A stretch of DNA of 13,761 nt from an uncultured Lachnobacterium sp. (lineage in GTDB: Bacteria; Bacillota; Clostridia; Lachnospirales; Lachnospiraceae): positions 1 through 13,761 of the forward strand of contig CAMFPD010000047.1 of assembly GCA_945971355.1 (NCBI GenBank). The letters run 5' to 3'. Both the position numbers and the translations under genes were made by a program. Positions 1 through 6,620 of the stretch are shown in pieces (within the stretch, counting starts at the first letter, position 1; every line of letters starts with the position of its first letter). The notes beneath the pieces were generated by a model that was given only the letters and a program-made list of their open reading frames with translations, was not told the origin of the DNA and did no database searches.

Positions 1-1005
1 GCAATACTCAAGCATTGCGTAATCAACAGAGCTGTTTGCCTTGGAAATTCCACAGAGGTCAACAAAATTCTGAATTGACTCCGGTGTAAATCCACGACGA
101 CGAAGAGCTGCAATAGAAACAAGCCTTGGGTCATCCCATCCATCCACAATGCCTTCCTCAACAAGTCTTTTGATGTATCTCTTTCCTGTTACAACATTTG
201 TGAGATAAAGCTTTGCAAACTCAATCTGCTTTGGTGATTCCTCTGGTGAATTCTTAAATCCGCACTCAATTACAACCCAGTCATACAATGGTCTATGATC
301 CTCAAACTCAAGAGTACAGATAGAATGTGTAATTCCCTCAAGGGCATCCTCAATCGGATGTGCGAAATCATACATTGGATATACACACCACTTATCTCCT
401 GTATTGTGGTGAGTCATATGAGCCACACGATAAATAACAGGGTCTCTCATATTGATATTTGACGATGTCATATCAATTCTTGCACGAAGAACCTTACTTC
501 CATCCTCATACTTTCCATTTTTCATGTCCTCAAAAAGCTGAAGATTCTCTTCGATACTTCTAGATGCATATGGGTCTTCCTTACCAGGCTCCTTAAGAGT
601 ACCTCTATACTCTCTTATCTCATCTGCTGACAAATCAGAAACATAGGCCTTTCCCTTTTTAATAAGACCTACTGCACACTCATACATTTTATCAAAATAG
701 TTTGAAGCATAGAATAATCTGTCTTCCCAATCTGCTCCAAGCCACTTTACATCCGCCTGAATTGACTCAACGAACTCAAGTCTTTCCTTTGTTGGATTAG
801 TATCATCAAAACGGAAGTTAAACTGTCCACCGTATTTTTTTGCCAATCCATAATTTAAAAGAATTGATTTAGCATGTCCAATATGAAGGTATCCATTTGG
901 TTCTGGTGGGAATCTTGTCTTAACTGTCTTGCAATGTCCCTCTGCCAAATCCTTTTCTATAATCTGTTCAATAAAATTTTTGGAAACTACTGTTTCGTTT
1001 TCCAT
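1..1005 (-). CDS. glnS: Glutaminyl-tRNA synthetase, N-terminal part (runs off the left edge)
   Basis: Cytoplasmic class I aminoacyl-tRNA synthetase that charges tRNA-Gln with glutamine using ATP. The reverse strand gives 335 uninterrupted codons; full-length family members are about 555 residues, so the catalytic half is present and the anticodon-binding beta-barrels lie outside the window. Visible signatures are PPEPNGYLHIGHAKS with the HIGH motif at residues 41-44, NLRFDDTNP, IREYRGTL, the KWCVYPMYDFAHPIEDALEGITHS block and VDGWDDPRL followed by ALRRRG, all GlnRS-specific rather than GluRS. The usual MSKR of the KMSKS loop reads VTGKR (residues 272-276), keeping only the final Lys-Arg. The start is the ATG at 1005: GGAGG sits 7 bases before it, whereas the in-frame ATG at 1011 directly abuts that ribosome binding site. 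It is probably transcribed from the promoter at 1141-1169. Confidence 0.96.
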   Translation of the reverse strand, partial: MENETVVSKNFIEQIIEKDLAEGHCKTVKTRFPPEPNGYLHIGHAKSILLNYGLAKKYGGQFNFRFDDTNPTKERLEFVESIQADVKWLGADWEDRLFYASNYFDKMYECAVGLIKKGKAYVSDLSADEIREYRGTLKEPGKEDPYASRSIEENLQLFEDMKNGKYEDGSKVLRARIDMTSSNINMRDPVIYRVAHMTHHNTGDKWCVYPMYDFAHPIEDALEGITHSICTLEFEDHRPLYDWVVIECGFKNSPEESPKQIEFAKLYLTNVVTGKRYIKRLVEEGIVDGWDDPRLVSIAALRRRGFTPESIQNFVDLCGISKANSSVDYAMLEYC

Positions 1006-1040
1006 AGCCATTCCTCCGGTTCTTTTCGTATAGAACAAAA

Positions 1041-1055
1041 TGTGCGCGTAGCACA
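1041..1055 (-). other. Small stem-loop in the glnS leader
   Basis: On the minus strand, TGTGC-TACGC-GCACA makes a 5-bp stem with a 5-base loop. It lies 36 bases before the glnS start and is followed by TTTTGTT. The bases after it match those after the larger upstream hairpin (CATTTTGTTYTATA in both), so the leader contains two hairpin-plus-U-rich modules. The short stem makes it a weak terminator at best. Its role is unknown. Confidence 0.4.
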
Positions 1056-1105
1056 CACTTTTTGCCTTACAGGATAAATACAAAATAATCTCCTATAAAA
1101 CAAAA

Positions 1106-1129
1106 TGGGGCTGTAAGCATACAGCCCCA
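1106..1129 (-). terminator. Hairpin with U-rich tail between the rhomboid-like gene and glnS
   Basis: A perfect 10-bp stem (minus strand TGGGGCTGTA / TACAGCCCCA) with the tetraloop TGCT is followed by TTTTGTTTTAT. This has the form of a rho-independent terminator and sits 37 bases after the stop of the rhomboid-like gene. It is also downstream of the consensus promoter at 1141-1169, about 5 bases after the predicted transcript start, so glnS RNA from that promoter must pass through it. It could be the upstream gene's terminator, an attenuator, or a 5' stabilising stem. The loop and 3' arm (CTTACAG, 1117-1111) can also pair with CTGTAAG at 1072-1066. Confidence 0.75.
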
Positions 1130-1140
1130 CAGTGACTTTA

Positions 1141-1169
1141 ATTATAAAATCACAAAAATACTTTGTCAA
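1141..1169 (-). promoter_or_regulatory. Exact-consensus sigma-A promoter, probably for glnS
   Basis: On the minus strand TTGACA (1169-1164) and TATAAT (1146-1141) are separated by exactly 17 bases, matching the vegetative consensus at all twelve positions. The -35 box overlaps the TGA stop of the upstream rhomboid-like gene. The predicted start is near 1134, giving a leader of about 130 bases before glnS. A chance match in AT-rich DNA cannot be fully excluded, but no comparable promoter lies closer to glnS. Confidence 0.8.
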
Positions 1170-2014
1170 CCTTGATAATGCTCATGTGTAAACAAATGAT
1201 CTGAGCAATACTCCCTGTTTCCCTGACACTTTGAACAGTATCTAAATGTCAATTCAGGATTTGTCACCTCTGTTCTGCCACAAATACAACATTTGTGATG
1301 TGTGATACCACTTCCTGGTCTAGGCTCTGAAAACTGCGCTTTGTAATGCTGCTGCCTTGCCTTTTGCTTCACATTCTGTTTGAACGACAACCTGTGCTTG
1401 CATGAATAAACAAACACTCCAAGGTTTATAAGCGCCAGTACGATAGGTATGCCGTAAGAAATTCCCACAGCTACTCCGTAACTAAAATAATTATAAATAT
1501 CCATTCCAAACATAATGAAATAAATAATTACAAGCCATTTCATTTTGATTGGAAGCACGAAATATAATCTGACCTCCGCATTTGGCATCAAAAGGCCAAG
1601 CATCAGGTACATGGATATAAGCATGTAATAAATAGAAAGACTAAGTGGAACCTTTGTGATCAAGTATACAACCATTCCAACGATATCATTTAAAATTACA
1701 CCGCCTAGAAAATATACGTTCATTCGGAATGCACCGAGGTAATTCTCCAAACTTGTTCCAAGCATCCAAAGGCAAAATATAAACAGGATACTCCAGATAG
1801 ATATTGAACCTGTAGGCATTAAAACCCAGGTTAATAATCTCCATACCTGTCCCTTAAGGATAAGCGATGGTGAGAACTGCAGATAATACAAAGCTACGTT
1901 TCCACTACCGTAATATATTATTGTTCCAAGAATATTTGCAATAATAAACACCCTTGTAATATTAGGTATTGCCTTGTGTCCAATTTTTTGTTCTAGTTTA
2001 TTAAGCCAATTCAT
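1166..2014 (-). CDS. Rhomboid-like membrane protein without catalytic residues, with a C-terminal Cys/His tail
   Basis: A 282-residue multispanning membrane protein with a rhomboid fold: GQVWRLLTW (55-63, the conserved L1 loop), LWMLGTSLENYLGAFR (82-97) and PNAEVRLYF with IKMKWL after the fourth helix. Active rhomboids carry GxSG about 15 residues before that PNA segment and a histidine in the sixth helix. Here the corresponding stretch is SIYYMLISMY (127-136) and the last helices contain no histidine, so it should not be a protease. After the last helix a basic stretch leads to a tail with C242-x2-C245, C260-x2-C263 and C270-x2-H273-x3-H277-x-H279, suggesting one or two zinc sites on the cytoplasmic side. 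The ATG at 2014 is the only usable start, because an in-frame TAG lies at 2038-2036, yet the only Shine-Dalgarno (GGAGGA, 2046-2041) is 26 bases away across a hairpin. The function is unknown; a chaperone or adaptor role would be guesswork. Confidence 0.85.
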   Translation of the reverse strand: MNWLNKLEQKIGHKAIPNITRVFIIANILGTIIYYGSGNVALYYLQFSPSLILKGQVWRLLTWVLMPTGSISIWSILFIFCLWMLGTSLENYLGAFRMNVYFLGGVILNDIVGMVVYLITKVPLSLSIYYMLISMYLMLGLLMPNAEVRLYFVLPIKMKWLVIIYFIMFGMDIYNYFSYGVAVGISYGIPIVLALINLGVFVYSCKHRLSFKQNVKQKARQQHYKAQFSEPRPGSGITHHKCCICGRTEVTNPELTFRYCSKCQGNREYCSDHLFTHEHYQG

Positions 2015-2021
2015 AAGTATA

Positions 2022-2046
2022 GGTAGACAGGTTGTCTACATCCTCC
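2022..2046 (-). promoter_or_regulatory. Shine-Dalgarno separated from its start codon by a hairpin
   Basis: The ribosome binding site GGAGGA (2046-2041) is 26 bases before the ATG at 2014, far beyond normal spacing. Between them lies a perfect 7-bp stem, GTAGACA-ACC-TGTCTAC (2039-2023). Folding this 17-base element out leaves about 10 bases between the site and the ATG, close to normal. The same palindrome could alternatively be a repressor operator. Confidence 0.6.
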
Positions 2047-2056
2047 AAAGTTATTT

Positions 2057-2070
2057 GTGGTTTAGACCAC
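2057..2070 (-). other. Palindrome at the predicted 5' end of the rhomboid-like mRNA
   Basis: GTGGT-CTAA-ACCAC (minus strand) forms a 5-bp stem whose first base coincides with the transcript start (about 2070) predicted from the promoter at 2077-2106. It is either a 5'-terminal stem-loop in the RNA or a DNA operator overlapping +1. Confidence 0.5.
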
Positions 2071-2076
2071 GGCAAC

Positions 2077-2106
2077 ATTATAAATTTTGACTAACAATTT
2101 TGTCAA
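2077..2106 (-). promoter_or_regulatory. Sigma-A promoter for the rhomboid-like gene
   Basis: Minus-strand TTGACA (2106-2101) and TATAAT (2082-2077) are spaced by 18 bases. Both hexamers are perfect. The predicted start near 2070 gives a leader of about 56 bases. Confidence 0.75.
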
Positions 2107-2148
2107 TGAATGCACCCATTATTCACAAATTCTTTATAATTATTTGCA

Positions 2149-2177
2149 TTGAAATTTGTCGAAGCCTGTCGTATAAT
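2149..2177 (+). promoter_or_regulatory. Sigma-A promoter for the activase-dehydratase fusion gene
   Basis: TTGAAA (2149-2154) and TATAAT (2172-2177) are 17 bases apart. The predicted start is near 2184, giving a leader of about 77 bases to the ATG at 2261. It is divergent from the rhomboid-like promoter, with about 43 bases between the two -35 boxes. Confidence 0.8.
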
Positions 2178-2182
2178 TAACA

Positions 2183-2200
2183 ATGTTTGCTTACAAACAT
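2183..2200 (+). other. Palindrome at the predicted 5' end of the fusion-gene mRNA
   Basis: ATGTTTG-CTTA-CAAACAT is a perfect 7-bp stem with a 4-base loop. It begins at the transcript start (about 2184) expected from the promoter at 2149-2177. It could be a 5'-protecting stem-loop or an operator overlapping +1; the sequence cannot distinguish these. Confidence 0.5.
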
Positions 2201-2260
2201 AATAATAAGAAGAAAATACTTATTTATTCATAATTTTTGGAAGTAAATTGGAGGTTACAC

Positions 2261-5200
2261 ATGGGAAATCAAATTTTGCATAAGTTGGGAATTGACATAG
2301 GCTCAACAACTGTTAAAATCGCAGTTCTTGATTCTGAAGACAACATTCTCTTCTCTGACTATAAACGTCATTTTGCAAATATACAGGAAACTCTTGCAGG
2401 CCTTATCCAAAAGGCTATATCAAAAATTGGTGATATGAAAATCTCTCCTGTAATCACAGGTTCCGGAGGACTCACTCTTGCAAAGCACCTTGATGTGCCA
2501 TTTGTTCAGGAGGTTATCGCAGTTTCAACTTCACTGGAACACTTCGCTCCTCAGACAGACGTTGCCATTGAGCTTGGCGGTGAGGATGCCAAAATCATAT
2601 ACTTTGAAGGTGGTAATGTAGAACAGCGAATGAACGGAATATGTGCTGGTGGTACAGGTTCCTTTATCGACCAGATGGCTTCTCTCATTCAGACTGATGC
2701 CCCTGGCTTAAACGAGTATGCGAAAAATTTCAAGGAAATTTATCCAATAGCAGCACGTTGTGGTGTATTTGCCAAAACAGATATTCAGCCACTCATTAAC
2801 GAGGGGGCAACAAAAGAAGATTTATCCGCATCCATTTTTCAGGCCGTTGTAAACCAGACAATAAGTGGACTTGCCTGCGGAAAACCAATTCGTGGACATG
2901 TTGCCTTTTTAGGTGGACCTCTCCACTTCCTTTCTGAGCTTAAAAAGGCGTTTATCAGAACATTAAATTTGGATGATGAGCATGCTATCACACCAGAAAA
3001 TTCTCATCTTTTTGCTGCCATTGGATCAGCTCTCAACTATAAAGAGGATTCCCTTACAGATTTGTCAGCTCTTTTAGACAGATTATCAAACGGAATACAG
3101 ATGGACTTCGAGGTAGCTCGTCTCGAACCTCTTTTTGAAAATCAGGAAGCATATGATGAATTCACTAAAAGACATAGTAGCAATCATGTGAAGACTGCTG
3201 ATTTGGCTTCATACAAAGGAGAATGTTATCTGGGAATAGACGCAGGTTCAACAACAACCAAGGTTGCTCTTGTCAGTGAGCAGGGTGATTTATTGTACTC
3301 CTTCTACAGCAGCAATAACGGAAGTCCACTTACAACAGCAATCGGTTCAATTCAGGAGATTTACTCTCTTTTGCCTGAAGGTGCGCACATTGCTCACTCA
3401 TGCTCTACCGGTTATGGTGAAGCTCTGTTAAAAGCTGCATTAAAGCTGGATGAAGGAGAGGTTGAAACCGTGGCACACTACTATGCTGCTGCTCACTTTG
3501 ATCCAAAGGTAGATTGTATCCTTGATATCGGTGGTCAGGATATGAAATGTATCAAAATCAAAAATCAGACAGTAGATTCCGTTCAGTTAAATGAAGCATG
3601 TTCTTCCGGATGTGGTTCATTCATTGAAACCTTTGCCAAATCATTAAACTTTACTGTACAAGATTTTGCAAAAGAAGCATTGTTTGCACAAAATCCAATA
3701 GACCTTGGAACAAGATGTACTGTATTTATGAACTCCAAGGTTAAGCAAGCTCAAAAGGAAGGTGCCACTGTTGCAGATATCTCATCAGGACTTGCATATT
3801 CCGTTATCAAGAATGCACTTTTCAAAGTAATCAAGCTTTCGGATGCCAAGGACTTGGGAGAAAATATTGTAGTACAGGGTGGAACATTCTATAATGACGC
3901 CGTTTTACGAAGCTTTGAAAAGATAGCTGGTGTACACGCTACCCGTCCTGATATTGCAGGTATTATGGGAGCCTTCGGTGCAGCTCTTATTGCAAGAGAA
4001 CGCCACGAGGCTGGAGAGCCATCTACAATGTTATCCATTGACGAGATAAACGCTCTTACATACACCACAAAGCTTGCAAGATGTCAGGGTTGTACAAACC
4101 ACTGTCTTCTCACAATCAACAAGTTCTCTGACAACAGACAGTACATAACAGGGAACAGATGTGAAAAAGGACTTGGAAAAGAAAAGAACAAGGAAAATAT
4201 TCCAAATCTTTTCGAATACAAAAATAAGAGAATCTTTGATTACGAGCCGCTTTCAAGTGAGGAAGCAACCAGAGGAACCGTTGGAATTCCACGAGTTCTC
4301 AACATGTACGAAAATTATCCATTCTGGGCAGTCTTTTTCAAGAAGCTGGGCTTTAAGGTTGTTCTCTCACCACAATCAACCAGAAAGATTTATGAGCTTG
4401 GTATAGATTCTATTCCATCCGAATCAGAATGTTATCCAGCCAAATTAGCTCATGGTCATATAAGCTGGCTCATTAGTAAGGGGGTAGATTTTATCTTCTA
4501 TCCAGCCATACCTTATGAGAGAAAAGAGTTTCCTGAAGCCGGAAATCATTACAACTGTCCAATTGTTACATCATACTCAGAGAACATCAAAAATAATGTA
4601 GATGAGATTACAAATAAAGAAGTTCGTTTCCTCAATCCATTTATGGCACTTACCAGTGAGGAAACTGTCTCAGGACAGCTTGTGGAGACCTTCTGTAAGA
4701 ATGAATTCAACATTCCGGAAACAGAAGTTCGTGATGCCGTATCCGAAGCCTGGAAAGAACTTGCCATGACACGTATTGAGATGCAGAAGAAGGGTGAAGA
4801 AGTCCTAAGATACATGGAAGAAACAGGACGAAGAGGTATCGTTTTGGCCGGTCGTCCATACCATGTAGACCCTGAGATAAATCATGGTATTCCAGAGTTA
4901 ATTAACTCATACGGAATCTGTGTTCTCACAGAGGATTCTGTATCACACCTTGCAGAGGTTGAACGTCCTCTTATCGTTATGGATCAGTGGATGTACCACT
5001 CTCGTCTGTACGCTGCAGCTAACTATGTAAAGACCAGAGACGACTTGGATATGATTCAGCTCAATTCCTTCGGATGTGGTCTCGATGCCGTAACAACAGA
5101 TGCTGTAAATGACATTTTAAGCGGTTCAGGAAAGATATATACATGCTTAAAGATTGACGAAGTAAACAATCTGGGAGCTGCAAGAATTCGTGTACGCTCT

Positions 5201-6538
5201 CTCCTCGCTGCAATTCGTGTCAAGGAGAAAAAGCAGGAAAAACGTACAATTAAACCTTCCAGCTACGAGCGTGTGATTTTCACAGAGGAAATGAAAAAAG
5301 ATAATTACACAATTATCTGTCCGCAGATGTCACCTATCCACTTTGACCTTCTGGTTCCAGCCTTCAAGGCAGCCGGATACAACATGGTTATTCCTGATGT
5401 GCCAGCAAGAGAATGTATTGATATAGGTTTAAAATATGTAAATAATGATGCCTGCTATCCATCCCTCATTGTAGTTGGACAGATTATGTCAGCCGTCATG
5501 TCAGGTGAATTTGATATGAATCATACTGCTATCCTGATTTCCCAGACAGGTGGTGGATGTAGAGCAACAAACTATATAGGATTTATCAGACGTGCCTTAA
5601 TCAAGGCTGGATATCCGGATGTACCAGTTATCTCTATCAACATGGTTGGTTTGGAAAACAATCCAGGCTTCAAGCTTACACCAAGCCTTATTCAGCACGG
5701 ATTATACGCCCTTGAGTTTGGTGATATTTTCCTGCGCTGTCTTTACCGTGTAAGACCATACGAACTGGTACCGGGAAGCGCTAATGCCCTTCATGAAAAG
5801 TGGAAGAAAGAGGTTATAGAATTTGTTGGAAATACCAAGATACTATCCCACCGCAAATACAAAAAGCTCTGCCGTGAAATCATTAGAGACTTTGATAATC
5901 TCCCTATGACTGATGAGCGCAAGCCACGTGTAGGTGTGGTTGGAGAAATCCTTGTTAAATTCCACCCAGTGGCTAACAACTACGTTGTTGATTTACTTGA
6001 GCAGGAAGGTGCTGAGGCTGTTGTACCAGACCTTACAGATTTCCTTCTCTACTGCTGTTACAATAATAACTTTAAGGCTGATTACCTTGGAGAGTCAAAG
6101 AAAGCCAAGAGAATGAACAATCTTCTAATCAAATTCTTTGAGTGGATGAGAAAGGCTGCAAGAGATGAGCTTGCTAAAAGTAAGCATTTTGAACCTACTG
6201 CTTACATCGAGGATTTGGCAAAGCTTGCTGAACCTATTGTATCCTGCGGAAACCAGACTGGTGAGGGTTGGTTCCTGACTGGTGAAATGCTTGAGCTCAT
6301 TCATCAGGGTGCCACAAACATCATTTGTGCTCAGCCATTTGCATGCCTTCCTAACCACATTGTTGGTAAGGGCGTTATCAAGGAAATCAGACATGAATTC
6401 CCTGAGGCAAATATCGTTGCAATTGACTATGATCCAGGTGCTTCCGAGGTCAACCAGCTTAACCGTATTAAGCTAATGCTCTCCACCGCACAAAAAAAAC
6501 TTAAACGTGAACTGGAAGCAGAAGCAAAAAACTCTTAG
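2261..6538 (+). CDS. Giant fusion: tandem HgdC/BcrA-type activase ATPases plus dehydratase-like domains
   Basis: A 1425-residue cytoplasmic protein related to 2-hydroxyacyl-CoA dehydratase activators and components. Domain 1 (about 9-255) and domain 2 (about 323-585) are both BcrA/BadF/BcrD/BadG-type ASKHA ATPases with GIDIGSTT (10-17) and GIDAGSTT (325-332). Each keeps the two cysteines that in HgdC hold the inter-subunit [4Fe-4S] cluster: C128 and C167, then C447 and C486. Next comes C608-x2-C611-x3-C615-x18-C634, a probable metal site, then a DUF2229-like region from about 674 (conserved SECYPAK with C724, GRPYHVDPEINHG at 864-876) and a C-terminal dehydratase-component-like region with C1020, C1052, C1065, C1100, C1329, C1356 and C1362 and the closing IDYDPG motif. 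Family knowledge suggests ATP-driven electron transfer to an iron-sulfur site; the substrate is unknown. The start is the ATG at 2261, with GGAGG 6 bases before it; an upstream in-frame TTG at 2237 has no ribosome binding site. It is transcribed alone. Confidence 0.9.
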   Translation: MGNQILHKLGIDIGSTTVKIAVLDSEDNILFSDYKRHFANIQETLAGLIQKAISKIGDMKISPVITGSGGLTLAKHLDVPFVQEVIAVSTSLEHFAPQTDVAIELGGEDAKIIYFEGGNVEQRMNGICAGGTGSFIDQMASLIQTDAPGLNEYAKNFKEIYPIAARCGVFAKTDIQPLINEGATKEDLSASIFQAVVNQTISGLACGKPIRGHVAFLGGPLHFLSELKKAFIRTLNLDDEHAITPENSHLFAAIGSALNYKEDSLTDLSALLDRLSNGIQMDFEVARLEPLFENQEAYDEFTKRHSSNHVKTADLASYKGECYLGIDAGSTTTKVALVSEQGDLLYSFYSSNNGSPLTTAIGSIQEIYSLLPEGAHIAHSCSTGYGEALLKAALKLDEGEVETVAHYYAAAHFDPKVDCILDIGGQDMKCIKIKNQTVDSVQLNEACSSGCGSFIETFAKSLNFTVQDFAKEALFAQNPIDLGTRCTVFMNSKVKQAQKEGATVADISSGLAYSVIKNALFKVIKLSDAKDLGENIVVQGGTFYNDAVLRSFEKIAGVHATRPDIAGIMGAFGAALIARERHEAGEPSTMLSIDEINALTYTTKLARCQGCTNHCLLTINKFSDNRQYITGNRCEKGLGKEKNKENIPNLFEYKNKRIFDYEPLSSEEATRGTVGIPRVLNMYENYPFWAVFFKKLGFKVVLSPQSTRKIYELGIDSIPSESECYPAKLAHGHISWLISKGVDFIFYPAIPYERKEFPEAGNHYNCPIVTSYSENIKNNVDEITNKEVRFLNPFMALTSEETVSGQLVETFCKNEFNIPETEVRDAVSEAWKELAMTRIEMQKKGEEVLRYMEETGRRGIVLAGRPYHVDPEINHGIPELINSYGICVLTEDSVSHLAEVERPLIVMDQWMYHSRLYAAANYVKTRDDLDMIQLNSFGCGLDAVTTDAVNDILSGSGKIYTCLKIDEVNNLGAARIRVRSLLAAIRVKEKKQEKRTIKPSSYERVIFTEEMKKDNYTIICPQMSPIHFDLLVPAFKAAGYNMVIPDVPARECIDIGLKYVNNDACYPSLIVVGQIMSAVMSGEFDMNHTAILISQTGGGCRATNYIGFIRRALIKAGYPDVPVISINMVGLENNPGFKLTPSLIQHGLYALEFGDIFLRCLYRVRPYELVPGSANALHEKWKKEVIEFVGNTKILSHRKYKKLCREIIRDFDNLPMTDERKPRVGVVGEILVKFHPVANNYVVDLLEQEGAEAVVPDLTDFLLYCCYNNNFKADYLGESKKAKRMNNLLIKFFEWMRKAARDELAKSKHFEPTAYIEDLAKLAEPIVSCGNQTGEGWFLTGEMLELIHQGATNIICAQPFACLPNHIVGKGVIKEIRHEFPEANIVAIDYDPGASEVNQLNRIKLMLSTAQKKLKRELEAEAKNS

Positions 6539-6570
6539 TCACATATATCCATTTTTATAATAACGAAAAC

Positions 6571-6597
6571 GAGCCGCAGACTTCCCGTCTACGGCTC
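6571..6597. terminator. Shared terminator hairpin between convergent genes
   Basis: GAGCCGCAGAC-TTCCC-GTCTACGGCTC folds into an 11-position stem. In the plus strand there is one C/A mismatch; in the minus-strand RNA that position is a U-G pair, so the stem is unbroken. Minus-strand RNA continues GTTTTCGTTATTAT, a reasonable U-rich tail, so it best serves cysE (stop at 6621). In the plus direction it lies 32 bases after the fusion gene and has a weaker AT-rich tail. Confidence 0.8.
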
Positions 6598-6620
6598 AAT
6601 TCTTATCATAAAATATTATT

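Noticed and set aside
1006..1134. T-box or other known riboswitch in front of glnS
   Set aside because: The leader is short and I find no T-box consensus (AGGGTGGNACCGCG) or specifier-loop layout.
2036..2041. ATG-TAG start-stop pair right after the ribosome binding site of the rhomboid-like gene (minus strand)
   Set aside because: The ATG directly abuts GGAGG with no spacing, so initiation there is improbable; it is most likely a by-product of the hairpin sequence.
2237..2260. Upstream in-frame TTG start for the fusion protein, adding eight residues
   Set aside because: It has no ribosome binding site, and the added codons contain the GGAGG that serves the ATG at 2261.
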